NCBI GenBank assembly: GCA_030704615.1
Contig: CM060732.1
Span: 66,197,053 to 66,261,052, forward strand
Direction of reading: 5' to 3'
Length of the DNA: 64,000 nucleotides
Source of the DNA: Takakia lepidozioides
Lineage: Eukaryota; Streptophyta; Takakiopsida; Takakiales; Takakiaceae
Shown here: positions 1 to 13,249 of the stretch, one piece after another
Layout of the letters: each line of letters starts with the position of its first letter
How positions within the stretch are numbered: position 1 is the first letter of the stretch
Notes under the pieces: model-generated
The model's database searches: none
Seen by the model: the letters and a program-made list of their open reading frames with translations, nothing else
Told to the model about the DNA's origin: nothing
Translations under genes and position numbers: made by a program

Positions 1-2953
1 GCTATTGCGTGTCAGGCCACATGGCTAGTGCATGCGAGGGCCAGGGAAGTGGCTCTTGCACGTGGCACCTACTTGACAAATGTGCAGGTCGCATCGAGAA
101 TAACAATGATAGAGACTCATGAGTGCACTGTAGAGAGCGAGAGCGACGTACAACGATTGTCGGAGGCAATGAAAAGACTGCACGGAAGAGAGGACAGGGA
201 CGGCCTAAGAAAGAACCAAGTGCCAACAAGAGTCAAGTGCAGATGTTCGAGTTGCGATGTAAGCTTAAGTGCAGTTGGGGTGGAAGGGTGCAATGTTGGT
301 GTAAATCTCTTTGATGTTTGAAAATGTTTTAGGGATGACCACTATTTGGGATTTTTTTTTCCAATGCGCATCTATGTGTAGCCGGTGTAACGTTAAGCCA
401 TTTGCAAATAGGTTAACGACTTAACCAATAGCCATTTGATCAGATTGCTTGCCAGTAGTGCAAGTGAATAAGTACGTAAAATCAGGTTTAGGTTGGGATA
501 TTGGCAATCCGCTGCCTAGACATAGTAATGCGCAAAAACTAAAACAACTTCGTTTGCATACTTGGAGAGGTATGCTTAGCTACTGTATGAAAGAAGTCGG
601 ACAACCGTATTTTCTGTTTTACTGCCAAATTGTAACTGCATAGGATATGGAGGAAGTGAAAGAAGTATATGCATTGTATGGCAATGCGGAGTGAAAGAAT
701 GAGTTTGTTTGACTCCTTCTGAGTTTGTATTTGAACGAGCTTTTATGTATTACATTCATCAACAACCTGGCAAGCACCCGTTGAACTTCAAGCACCCGTT
801 GTGGCTCTTTCTTCTTACAAAAGTTTTGTCAAATGAAGCACCAAACACTTGATATCCTAATTATTTTAAATGATAAACACCACATACTAACTTCAGAAAT
901 GCAGGGACAAGATGGCACTAAGTTAGGTATTCTGAGGCAAGATTCTGTTGACATACCTAGTTGAGAAATTAAAAAGGAGTTGGAACGATGTAGCGCCAAA
1001 GCGAGAGAGCAGGACTTCGAATGTTTTCAAGCTTGTATGTAGTCAGGCAGAGAGCTATTCATGCACTTGCTTCGTCATTTCTGAGAGGCCCCGTCAGAAA
1101 TTCTAGCGAGTCAGGTCACGAATCGCATGTTATGTGACCATAACGTGACAGTCTGGGCTTCCCAAAGTGATGGTCGCAGTTATCACATGCTTTTGAAAAT
1201 CTAGGACGAGCTAGGCTGCTTTCAACACGCTAAAATAGTTGATATGGGACCACAGTGAGGGGAAGATCCTAGCGCCTTCCCTCACATTGTGCCCTCCTTG
1301 GTAACACCTTCAGTTTGGGTCTTCCAGCATTTGCCAACGCAAGCTCAAAGAGTCCCCATGCAGTTTCAAAATCAGGTTTGTGTGGATCATACCTAGTTCT
1401 CTCCCGCAATCTCTCCTGCTTGGGTCCTTTTTTTTTAAATCCAGCACATGATTCTTTTGTCATTACATCAACACTGCACGAGAAGTGTTGTAGAGCACCC
1501 TATGTGCTGCAGGGATTGGCTAGGGCATAGTTTGACTAGTTTGATCCATTACTAATCCATTAATGGAATTTGGTCGTGGCTACAGCAGAGTAGCTCTGTA
1601 GGCTACGCAACAGATCTGTAGCCTACAAAGTAGAATTTTCTTTACCCACGCCACTCTTATTGCCACTGCCGCTTTACTTCATTGTTGTCCATGACTTGCT
1701 TGTGACACTCTCATACAGCAATTCTCATGCAGTCTACTTGATCTCATCACATATAAAAGAAAGGAGACCCCCATACTCTACTGTTCCTTGCTTTCTTGTA
1801 TAGTGTCTTACATACCTAAGCAGTTTCCTTTTGCCCAGTAGTAGATGGAGCTTCCAAACTTGGAAGTCTTACCTCTTTTGCAATCACATTGTTCTGTCTG
1901 GTGCCTGTGCTAAGAGGGTCTAATCCACCAAATACCTCTACCACAAAAATCGGCTGACCAAGAATTCTACTCTCCAAATCGATATGAAACCCACAAATAC
2001 GGTCCTGCACTTTCTGCAAGGCTACCACCCCTGCAACAACGACAAAATGTGAGGTAACCATGGTGGAGGCTATTAATAAGAACTAGATTAAACTCACTTG
2101 CAACTACTCAATGGCAACCATAAGTGGAACAATTCTCCAATATCTATTACAGTGACTCCTTCATGGTCACTACAGCCTGAGTTGTGTGTGTACCACACAC
2201 TTCACTGAAATGCAGTGTGTGCTTGTTACATGTAGTAAGGTGGTCGGGATTCAAAAGATGAACACCCCCATCAACAACCATTGGTCCCTCCCTTACCCCT
2301 GCCTCACTCTGGATTGCAATTTCAGCTTACAACCTCCCGGTAGAAGATAAGAAAGATGCAGTAAAATAGATGCCACTCTAATAAGCCAGGAGAAGATGAG
2401 CAGGAAAATTACGAGGTACTCTTACATTGAGAGAACTTCCACAAGCATTCTGGGGTTCACAGTTGAGGGGATTGGGTCGTTGGCCTTCATACAAGAGGAA
2501 CTGCAGCAACTCCCAAGTGGCATACAAAGAGAAGCAATCTGCTGTATTGAGGTCACAAGTGGACATGCCACCAATTCATTTGAAGTCCAGAGCTGGTTAC
2601 GACTGTCCATGGCCAGATTGCCAGTCCTCCTGCAACACACATCTCTAAGTGAACAGGAGCCCGGATTTGGAAAGCAGGGGTACTACGCAGACAAAAGCCA
2701 ACAACTTGTACATCTTCCCCATAGTAATCTGTGTCGGACCAAGCAATAATTCCTGGTGAAAACCTTTGGTAGCAAGAGGTCGAAGTGACAAATACATGAG
2801 CCATTGTCAGCCAACCATCAAATGAAATTATTGTAAAGGTTGAGAGGTCCCCCAGATTCACTTAGTGAATCCCTAGAAGCACCTGGCATATAATACACAA
2901 TATAGTACTAGCAATGCTGCACCTATGCCATTTCTACAAGGGATAGACCAGCA
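1..2953. other. Intergenic region 3' of the beta-xylosidase gene
   Basis: I see no recognisable protein, RNA gene or transposon in this stretch. Open frames are short (under 120 codons), unsupported by motifs, and lie on both strands. The last few hundred bases before 2,954 should contain the 3' UTR of the minus-strand beta-xylosidase gene; no convincing polyadenylation signal can be singled out by eye. Confidence 0.5.
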
Positions 2954-5900
2954 TCAGTGTTGAGAATTAGCACTCACGAAAATGATGGAGTGATGGGCGG
3001 CCCCAACCATGAGAGTGTGCACGCCAACATCCAATATGTGCATGCCATCCTCCTTAACTATGCTCAGATCCCTGCATGGGTTTATATTGAACACAACTTC
3101 GCTTTGGGCACCTGCTCCCAAATGGACTCTTTGGAAGGCCACAAGCTGCTTCAACGGAGCTCCACCAACACCAGCTAAAGGAGGCCTCACAAATAGCAGC
3201 ATTGAGTGGCTTCCATCCATTGGGCCCTCGTTTTTCACTGTTACGCTTATTGGAAAACTGGAGTCATCGCAGATACCTGTAAGATTCCATAGACTCCATG
3301 ACATTCAAGTTAGTGAACACACCATGAGTCACAAAAGTCCATAAAGCACTTGTAGGGATGCCTGCAAATTGAGAATGGACTCCCAAGTTCTGTAAGCATG
3401 TGATGCAATATTGACCCATCCACCCAGCAGACAAGCCTGTGACAAGAAACTTGGAGTTGCATATATAATGGATAACTTGCTGATGACAACAAGATAATAC
3501 CTTTGTCAGTCTCAAGACAATCCTTTGTGGAGCTCAGCGAAGCTCTTTCCGAATGGCAGAGCTGTTGGTGGACGCTCGGGGCAAGAATGTTTGAAGGTGT
3601 TGGACTGAACGAATGCGTAAACTTTGAGTAGCTCAGGCCATAACCAAATTCATAAATTGGTGTGGCTGTGAAGAAACGGTAAGTGCGGCCAGGGTAGTCT
3701 GAAGAAGAATTGGGGCGCATATTCATGTCTGACATGTCTATGTTTGTATAATTTTCATGGTACCATGAAAGAGGTAATCGGCCCCCTGCAACAACATGCA
3801 CCATGCCCAGGTCAGACATAATACCTCAAACTCAGAGTTGGGACTATCGCCTCCACCTCAGTGTGTTTAGTCCTTGCTGCAGATTTTCTAACATGCACTA
3901 ACAACTTCCCAAACAGCACACACATACCTGGATTAACGTCACCAAATATAATCTCAGCTAGGGCTTGACCTCCAGCCTGACCAGGATAACCTGCCCACAA
4001 TATACTTTGAATACGGTTGTCATCCTTGGCGAAGGACACATCAACTGGCCCTCCAGATAGAATAACTAGCACTACTGGGCACCCATTGGCAGCATCCAGA
4101 ACAGCAGAAATAAGATCCTGTTGGTAACCAGGTAGAAGTAGGCTTGTCCTGTCAAACGATTCACGCTCTTGCTCTTGGCTCAGCCCAACAACTAAAACAA
4201 TTGCATCAGCTTTTGTTGCTGCAATTGAGGCTGCTGGAATGAGGTTGGCATCCCCACAAGCAGCATCAGAACATCCAACCTCATAAAGTACCCTCTCCGA
4301 GTTCCCCCCGGCCCCCACCTGCAATACTCCTTGCAGAGGGGTGATGAATGTGCAGGCGACACCTGCATTGGCAAGCACCCTTGCATCTTTAGGCTATAAT
4401 TGAGCTTCATTTGAAATGAGAAGATTCGGATATAATGTGTTGACGAATCTCTGTTGTCAACTGTCAATAGGACAATGGGGAGAAAGGACATGAGAGAGAC
4501 ACAGAGACTTAAGGATCAGGAAGAAATAGGAGAAAACAGAATTCCCGTCGGCCTCAATAATTCTTTTCATACCTTCATAATTACCAAGCATCTCTTGCGT
4601 CGCATTTGCATGTGGTCCAATGAGAGCAAACTTCAAATTGCTGTCACGATTCCAGGGTAGTGTGCTCTCATCATTCTTCAACAGAACAATGCCCTGTCTT
4701 GCAGCCTCAAGGGCAAGATTTTGATTATCACTGGTGCAAATGTCACTTGGCCCTAGCAAGCCATACGGGAGAGTTTTTGGGTTTCCATCGAACATCCCAA
4801 GCCGCATTCTCACAGAGAAGAGATTGAAGAGATGATTGTCAATAATTGACTCGGTAATTAAACCCTTGTCCACAGCAGCCTGAGCATGGATGGAGACAGT
4901 TGTTCCACAGTTGAGATCCATACCTGGACACACTCATACCATCAAGCAAGAACTGAAAAGTCCACACAAAAACTAATACATCTGCCGAATCTGAAAATTG
5001 CCTTAAAATAGGCAAATATCTGTTTTCCTCAACCAGTTTCATTACCGTAGCCATACAAAACCAAAGCAGGGAAGAGAGAGAGAAAAGTCTGATAAGAGGC
5101 ATCCAGTGAGACAATGACTAGAGAGAGAAGTGACTGATAGCATCCTCCGCAACACGAAGAGTGTAAGACCAACATTGGCATACCTGCCAGCAGTACATAC
5201 GACACTGCATCTTCAGGAGTCGGTGCATAGTAGACGTAGTCATGTATAAGGGCTACTGCATCACAATCAGACATAATGTACCTGCATTTGCCCACTATCT
5301 CTGTTAGCAAGAATTACAAAATTGCAGATTCTGGTGATTGTAATGAGTCAATTTCCTGTCCCCTGAAAACATGACTCCTGCTTGAATGTCAGCAATGGTT
5401 TGGGGGAGATTTTCTCTAGATTTATTGCACTATCTTGGGAGTGAAGGTCCTCATGTCAGAAGAGACCATGATTCTGGAATTGAAACTGGTGCACATGAAA
5501 ATGCGTGCAAGACTAAATGTGGTGGAGATATCTACATAAAGTCTCCCTGTATATAAGGTGATGTGCTCGAGGTCTCAATGAAAAACCTAGCCAACAGGGT
5601 AGTAAGGAAGACATTGCAATGCATCAGTACACAAAACAACTAATACAGGCATGGTTAGCACAACAGGCAACTGTTTTGTATTCAGTCTGAAAAGAATGAA
5701 ACCCCAAGAAAAGTGGCAACCTGTTTGAACTGTCACATACCCATCAAAACCCCAAATGTCACGAACAGTCAGAGTCAGGAGAGCATAATCAGTGCACATT
5801 GGTATTCCGTTCAGGCGATTGTAGGAACACATAAGGCTGCTTGATTGGCCTTCTATGACGCAGCTCTTGAAAGGTGGATTGTAAGTGTCTTCCAAGTCTT

Positions 5901-7663
5901 GCTGAGTCACCTGACCTCCCAATATTGTAGTATCAGACATGATTACATGGTCACCCTACTTCTGACTAGTTACCATAAAAATGCAAAAGAAAAAAACTCC
6001 CATGACTGACATGTTATGTAGTTTCAATGTGCTTGACTTGTCACATTTTTAGTTACTCCATAAATGAATGACATGATGAAGTTTTTTACATGACCTACAC
6101 AAGAAATCTAGGGGTTGTGTATTAAGTACTGCTTGACAGATCAAGACAACACCACAGGATGGAAAGCAAAATAATACCTTTGCATCAAACCAATTCCGGT
6201 CATAGCCTTTCCACTTGTCCAGATCATGAGCTGTAAAATGCTTGCAACATGCAGAAAGTTTCAACCTCTTAGGTCCCCCAGACTTTGAGGCTTTGTGCAA
6301 AGTTTTTGTGCCATCAAAGTCTCCCTCTTGCATACCCCTCACAAAGTAGATTGCATAGGTGCTTGTGAGCTTTGGATCTTCCCCAGGAGTTTCTTGGGTC
6401 CGTCCCCAACGGGGGTCTCGGACAATGTTGATGTTTGGAGACCAATATGTCAAACCAGACCTGCCCGCATTGTAGACAACCCGGCCTTCTGTTGCTACAA
6501 CCTGCAGCCAAGAGAGGCCAATTATGGAATCTCAAAACATGCTTGCTTCATGAAACTTCTGCCTGCAGATCTTGTGTCTGCGATCCCCAGGCTCAGAGAC
6601 TCCTTTAGCATCAACAATCTTGAATGGCGACAAGGCAATTTTCCAGTAGGGATGTCTCAGACAATTCCTCAAGCCTCCTGACAAATAAGATCTCCACTAG
6701 TTCTTTGGGAGCTAAACTCACCATGCCTTCCTCTGTAAAGCATGCTAGAGAACTTTAACATACTTTGTACGATTGTGGTATGCATCTTGACAGAAAACCT
6801 TGGACTGTCACAAAGAAACAAGACACAGGGATTGATCTAGATAAGTGTTTCTAGATATCAAACTAAAACTGAGAGGTTGTGTTAGAGACTCGGGCATACT
6901 GAGACTCCTATCTAAAGTAGAAAAATGTCATATTGTGGTGAAGAGTGTGAGGCATAGAATTTGTCATCAGGCATAGTCGAGTTGGAAATGCAATTCCAGC
7001 CGTAAGAATGCTTTTACCTCTGCTATTGCTGCTAAGTAAAGTGTCTCAAACTTCCTACTTTGAAGATTTTGGAAGGGAGGGGGAAATTATGAACGGCATG
7101 CTTTCCTATTAGGCACTGAAGAGATTGAAGCCCCTGGACAGGTCCTGTCAATTTGCACTGGACACTCTTCATCAAGACACCAGACATTTGAACTTCAGAA
7201 GTTTCTAAGGTTCCTCGAGACATGCCTGGCCAATCTTGTTCCAGAGAGTGGAGTTGAAGGATGCAGCGCTCACTAAAGGAATAGGGAAGCTGGTTGCTGA
7301 TGGAACCGTGCCCCCAAAATGCACGGAAGGACTGATGGCCACACCATGCAATCCCTCACCCCACCACTCATAGGCTGGCAACCCCAACCTTGACACGTTC
7401 GCAGCTGTGCTGACAAGCTGTGTAATCTTCTCTTGAAGTGTAAACCGCGATATGAGATCTTGTACACGTTTACTGTCAGGAAGAGAGATGTCACAGAAAC
7501 CGAAAGATCGGAGTTCTGGATACCTCTCAAAGTCGCATGCATACTCCAACTCATACTCGAAGGCATTCCCCAATCTACCACTCTGCAGTACACCAAAAAG
7601 TAGCGCAGCTACCGCAAGCCAGTCGAGTCCCATTTTAAAACAACAGCCTTGCTGATACTTCAT
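2954..7663 (-). CDS. BXL: GH3 beta-D-xylosidase / alpha-L-arabinofuranosidase (BXL family), eight exons
   Basis: Secreted cell-wall glycosidase predicted to release xylose or arabinose from xylan and arabinoxylan. Exons on the minus strand: 7663-7226, 6501-6178, 5910-5741, 5281-5184, 4923-4573, 4362-3928, 3785-3501, 3276-2954. They total 2,424 nt, exactly 808 codons with the stop, and every junction keeps frame, which supports the model. An in-frame ATG ten codons further in (7,633) starts a typical signal peptide ([14 protein letters not shown]). Family signatures in order: [62 protein letters not shown], then MSDCDAV with the predicted nucleophile Asp316, MRLGMFDG, and [13 protein letters not shown], where Glu526 or Glu528 is the likely acid/base. 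A fibronectin-III-like C-terminus follows ([14 protein letters not shown]). All introns are GT-AG except the first (6,502-7,225), which starts with GC. Length fits the family (about 770-800 aa). No break seen. Confidence 0.96.
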
Positions 7664-8945
7664 TTCACGCGGCCTGCTAACTTAAACGCATCCTCTTCTG
7701 AAATTTGGTTGTTGTACACCTAAATTTCCAGAGACTCGGAGCCACCCTGGATTCAAGATAAACGACAAATTTCAAAGCGAGACCAATTACAAGAAACGAG
7801 CATAAGACACAGGTATGTCCTCGGAATTTACAGACAAGTGATTCTTTCAGTCCGGGGTTCACCCGATAACAACAAGATCGTGCTCAGAATTACACAGCAT
7901 TCACGAATGCAGCCATGTTGAGAATGCACACTTCCGGACCAATGCACACTTTGACAAAAACGAGCCTCGCGACCGACTACTCACACGCTGAGTGGCCTAG
8001 AGAATGATCCTCTAATTCAAGAGCATAAGCTCGGACATCCACACGCTGCGCAACGAAGTCATGCAATGCAAGAGGTGATTTTACTCAGGACGCTAGACAC
8101 GTTGATGATCCATTCAGCCGGGCTTTAATCTTTCTATTAGTAGAACGAGGGACCAAGCAATATTTCCTTTCCTCTCGTTCTCGGTTCTGGACGTACGGAA
8201 AAGCTCAGACTCAGCCAACTGTAAAAGAGTTCGCTTTACTCCGGAGTGCAGCTTCGAAACAGATAGATTGTGGATAAATCAGACTCGGAGAAACCAATTC
8301 AGCATTACGCCATACGAAAAGGCACAGATTCTAGAGTAAGACACAGCACGCTCGAAAAACGACAAAGGGGATGCGTCCAGACTCGCTCGACAGGAAAGCT
8401 GCCATATCTTCTTCCTGTTAACTCCAGTTTCTTGGCAAGATCCTAGAATTGAGGTCTAGAGTTCGACTTTCTTTCTGGTAAACTTGGTTAACCTTGTCCA
8501 GCCATCGTTGGATCACTCAAATCGATGTGTTCTTCAGACTTTAAGTGAAAGTTATTCATCGTCTTCGTCTTCGTGTTGGGTGCGGTTTCTTGGAGAAGCG
8601 TTTGCTGCACGCACACTAAGTGCGGCCCTCTGTCTGTGGGGAGAGTGTGCAGTGCGAGCTTTTCGGCTGGCAGGAAAGCGGGTGAGCATTACTTATCGAC
8701 GTGGCGGATAGACGAGCAGAGGAGACTGGTGACGAGTGACGACGACCAGATCAACCAGTGGTGTGGGCCCGGCGACGCGGTCGGCCTTTGCCGACGAGGC
8801 CGCTACCAGAATCACGCTACACGAAGAAGAGACTTGAAGAGCATTACCCGTTAATTTCTGTTTTTTACGCGACGTTAGAAATCTTCGGTAGTGTTTCTCG
8901 TGTTCTTGCAGATCTTTGGAAGCTGAGATATTTGAGGAAAAGGCG
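7664..8945. promoter_or_regulatory. Divergent intergenic region between BXL and YBEY
   Basis: About 1.3 kb separates the start codons of two diverging genes, so both promoters and 5' UTRs must lie here. I see no clear TATA box and no open frame with motifs. A second in-frame non-ATG extension of YBEY begins at 8,916, but the ATG at 8,946 is preferred. Confidence 0.45.
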
Positions 8946-11900
8946 ATGGCGCTTGCCCGTGCTGTTTTCCGTAGTGGCTCTTGTTGCTCCCTAGTGCGTC
9001 TTCAGGAGTCTCGCCACTTTTCCCCTTGGAGAGTTTCTTATTCTCGGCACTACTTTTCTGACACTTCCTTGCGTTTGGTGAGAAATTCGGCACTGTCTGC
9101 TAGGAGGCCGCCCTCTCCTACCGAATATCAGACTCAAAGATCGGATGGGAGATTTTTACGAACGCTTAAACAAGACATGCAATGTTGCGGTCAGCGGGAG
9201 AGTGCGATGGCGGTGAAGAGGAGGGTATGGCGGTATGCAAAGACAGCATCTTGGATGGGGGAGGGAGTCAGGTGTATCTCTTTGTCCTCCACCCGAAGCA
9301 AAGACTTTGCCATCAATGTACCTGTACTTTTGGATGATTCGGCTGTTGTGGACCCTCAACTGCAGGTCGTTTCTTTCACCCAGAGCAGACTAGTGACACA
9401 TTGCTTTGGCCGTTGGCCGTCGGTGGGTACTGTCAGGGGTGGCAGTAGGGGTGATTTTGTTTGGTAGAGAGAATTCAAGAGTGGCTGCAAGGAGATTGTA
9501 TACTCTAACAAGATTTGAATTACGCCAAATCTAAGTGTTTGGTTATCACAATTCGTAAGGACATGATTTCTGGTGATTGGCTGGGTCTTAGGCGTAGTTT
9601 ATGTTGTGTGTGTGAGAGAGAGAGAGGGCGAGAGAGAGTCCGTGTATGTCGTGAAGGCCTACATGATCATCTGGGCAATAGACCAACTTTCCTTGAGTCC
9701 GTTGTGAGGTTATAATTTACTGGTATATTTTTTTTCACCATGTCTCGACCTGTATTTAACATTATCCATTTACAAGGGATGGAGTTTTGGTCCAAGGGTT
9801 GCATTACCCTTTCCTCGTGCAAGCATAATGTTTAGACTCCATCTCTGCGAATGTGTAGTTACCATACCTTCACACAAGCTTGTGACATGTGGCTGTGACT
9901 GATCCTTGTGCTGTTGGACCAAACGAACATAACATCTATGGGAGAATAAGAAGAATGTATATGAAAAGACAGAACTAAAACCACAAAGATAGAGTAATGT
10001 TTCGGGACAGAGACAGAGACTCATTGTTGGGTGGTGTGGTGAAACAGGAGGCAGTAGAGCAGCTGGATGTGGATGGTCGACTTGCGGTAAAGCTCGCTAT
10101 TGAGGGAAACGTCAACTTGGTCCGATATGAGACTGTGGAACTTTCGGTGATGTTGTGCAGTGATGCCAGCATTCAAGAGCTTAATAAGCAGTGGCGGGGG
10201 AAGGATGCTCCCACTGATGTGCTCTCGTTCCCTCAAGATCAGCCCCCAGGCCTGACACCCACGGTAATATTCTTTGTTGAAGCAAGGGTTCGTTGTCTCA
10301 CTTGGGAGTCTTATGCAGGAATCGTTTCTGCTTTTGTCAAAAGGTTAACCTTGTGCATGACATTGTGCATATTCAGTGGTTTATTCAAGTGAGTAACACA
10401 GTTACGATACCATGTAGCTGGTATACTGTCTGAGCCAGATGGTCTGATGCAGCTGCTCAAATCTTATTTCGTAAAGTCATTGGCAACACTATGGCATCAG
10501 TCTCAAAATAACCTGTGGCAATATTCTGTGATTGATATCAGACCTGCAGTTCAACTGAGTTTACCATGCTAAGTGTCTAAGTCAACCCTCATGCTCAACG
10601 TAAACAACCTTAGCTTATTCTTTAGCATTGAGCTTATCCTTTAATATTGAGGTCACCTAAACTACCTTGAGTTATCATTCTTCATTACAGCTATAGTTTT
10701 GTGTGGTTTTTATTTTCAGGCCTATGAACATGTCTGACTTTGTCAAGTCATTTGTCTATGTAATGAATGATAGCAGCTTTTATTGGGCGATGTTGTGATA
10801 TCTGTGGATACTGCGGCCCAGCAAGCTAAAGAATGGGGTCACACTCTGGTTGATGAACTGCGCATTCTCCTGGTGACCACTTCACTTTGCCGTGCATCTT
10901 TTGTCCTTAACCATGGTGGATCAGTTCTCAGAGGTGGTGAACATATCCGTGTTTGCACATCATTATGAAGCTAGGAGAGTAGACCACTTTATTCACTGCA
11001 GGGTGCATGAGGAGGAAGTCCCTTTGACTGTGACAGACCAATCTTTTTTACTAAAACATCCCTGGTTTGCTTTCCCTCAGGTGCATGGGTTACTTCATGT
11101 CCTGGGTTATGATCACGAACTAGGTCCCGAGGCTTCCAAGAAGATGGAAGAGGAGGAAACCCGTATTCTAGGTAGACTTGGGTGGAAGGGAAAGGGCCTA
11201 GTTTCTGCATCCCTGGAAGAAGGCGTCTCATCTGAGGGTGACTAGGCATCAGTGGGGTATTGCTCCAACACCATAAGATGGTAAGACTTGACTTTGTCAG
11301 AAGAATACCACCATAGCATGAGGTGTTTGGTAACCATGTAGAAAAATTGCTGGGATGTATGTTTTTCTTTATTGTGTTGATTGAATATAATTATGTTACT
11401 TAGCTTAGTGGTCAATTTCTTTCATGGTTGTGCAGCCCTTAAAGAAAATCCATCTGCATATCTGGGTTTCTCTCTGCCACATTCCAAGACTGCGGAGACT
11501 CTGTCATGCTTGCTGAGCGGGCTTCCGGCAACCAGGATAGCTGCCATGGGATGCTGTTTACCCTGAAAGGGTCTGGCAGATTGAAGCTATGTTTGTCTTA
11601 GGTTAGAGTGGCTTCCACTACAACTATAGTTATGATGGTGAAACGGAGTCCTTACTGTCAATGATGGGGAACTTTGCATACCCATAGTTAAAGACCATGC
11701 TGGCCGTCAAGGACAAATGTAGTGGGAATGCAGATTTTGGTGCTGGCGGTGCTGCATCGCAACAGAAACCTGCATTTAAGATTCGCTTTTATGACATGGA
11801 TGGTACACACTTCAAATGCAACCTTCGACTGTACTTGAAATATGGCCAACATGGCTTCTGCTTGTTTGTGTTGGTAGTTTATTCAGTTTACATTAACACT

Positions 11901-12361
11901 AAACAATCTTCGAGACTGAGTCCCTTATGAAGGTAGCTGCTAAGCACTTCAGGCCCTTTGAGGGAACTCCTCCACCAAAGGACGAGGAAGAAGAGGCTAC
12001 TTTTCCTGATCTCGTAGTAGGTACTGCACAAGAAAAAGAATTTGTCTCTTCACTTCTTTGGTTGCTCCTCTTTCAATCACTAGTGTGTGAGAACCATGAT
12101 CAGAGAAGTAGGAAGGGGCTCCCCTTGGAGAGAGAGATTGATCCGAGGCTTTCAAGGGCGCTACCGGTTCCATGCATTTTCTGAATGATCTACTTTGTTT
12201 TTGTTTCTCAGGGGAACAATCCCTGCTGGCTCTTATCTGTACTTTCCTTTGCCTCTTGTGTTGGTTACAGGAATAGCAAGAGCAAAGTCACACAGGGGAC
12301 AGCAGATACCCTTAAAGCTGGGATTGCACATGGAGTCCAGGTCATTATTGCCACTGGCAAA
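8946..12361 (+). CDS. YBEY: Chloroplast YbeY endoribonuclease with C-terminal HAD domain, 3' half missing
   Basis: In plants YbeY processes chloroplast rRNA and is fused to a HAD phosphatase-like domain. Supported exons: 8946-9365 (transit-peptide-like, Arg/Ser rich), 10048-10263, 10777-10872, 11081-11237, 11734-11802 and 12271-12361. The first five join in frame. YbeY hallmarks are [43 protein letters not shown] and the zinc and catalytic motif [14 protein letters not shown] motif I (FYDMDG) follows at about 11,790, then NSKSKVTQ...VIIATGK at 12,272-12,361. The junction between exon 5 and exon 6 does not keep phase: the Thr-Leu-Leu segment usual after DMDG is absent, so a microexon or decay is possible. 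The rest of the HAD domain is not found before a LINE fragment begins at 13.25 kb. The YbeY half looks functional; the whole gene is probably truncated or interrupted. Confidence 0.85.
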
Positions 12362-13249
12362 GTGAGCGCTCTATCCACTCTCATATCATGAGAGAGAGGG
12401 AGTGTCATATCAACCATACTCAATGTTTTCCGACTGCATTAATATCCAGTTCCAACCTATCATTGGGTGCATTGGGAGCAAAATCTAACTAAATATATTG
12501 TATAGTGGTAATTTGGCTACACTACAGTGATGCTTCAGATGATGGGATCTTGAGATCTTAGGATTAAGCTTATCTTAACTCCTTATGGTGCATATTCTAT
12601 TGTCCCTGTCTCTGTGTGGGTCTGTTTCTTTTCTGCCTTTGCCCATGTAGGCACCAGAATTCGAATAATGGTTGGCATTTAGACAAGGTTTTCCTTTTAA
12701 TGAATTTTTTTCTCCATTGTTCAAGCTCTGGTATGCATTGTCTATAGTCCAGGCAAGCAAGGCACAAGCCAGCAATGTTAAGCCAATGCAATGGGTGCAG
12801 GGTTTGCAAGTGTAGGGACAAGGGGGCTAGGTCATTTACAGGACTCTTCTTGATTCTGATGTCGTCTAAGTAATATTTTTTCTTCTCCCTTGCTTATTTT
12901 CTTGGATAACACATCATTGTCTTGGGTCAGTTGAATGCCCATGGCTTCCCAAAGTCCAATCTTGTGGGATATTCTTGGGGCTGGTCTGCTTATCCATCCT
13001 TTTCAACATTGCCTCTGAACTAGGTGTGGTTTGAAATTGTGCACATTTAGAATTTCTAAAGATTGGCTATTCACAAAACTGGACGAGTGCGAGAGTTACT
13101 GTGTGGAGATTAACAACTGTGTTCTTGCATGTGTTTCTCTTTTCAGTGGAGCAACAAACACCACTGGTGGGATTCAGTGGTGATCACCGTGTGACTCTTG
13201 TCCCACACCCCACACTTGACAAGCTTCATGATGGGTAGTCCTCCCTTCC
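12362..13249. other. Non-coding stretch after the last YBEY exon found
   Basis: The segment begins with a good splice donor (GTGAGC) after the ATGK codons of YBEY but contains no recognisable downstream exon. It may be intron sequence of a gene whose 3' end was displaced by the LINE insertion that follows. Confidence 0.4.

Noticed and set aside
2-321. Small proteins at the window start
   Set aside because: Overlapping short frames on both strands without motifs.
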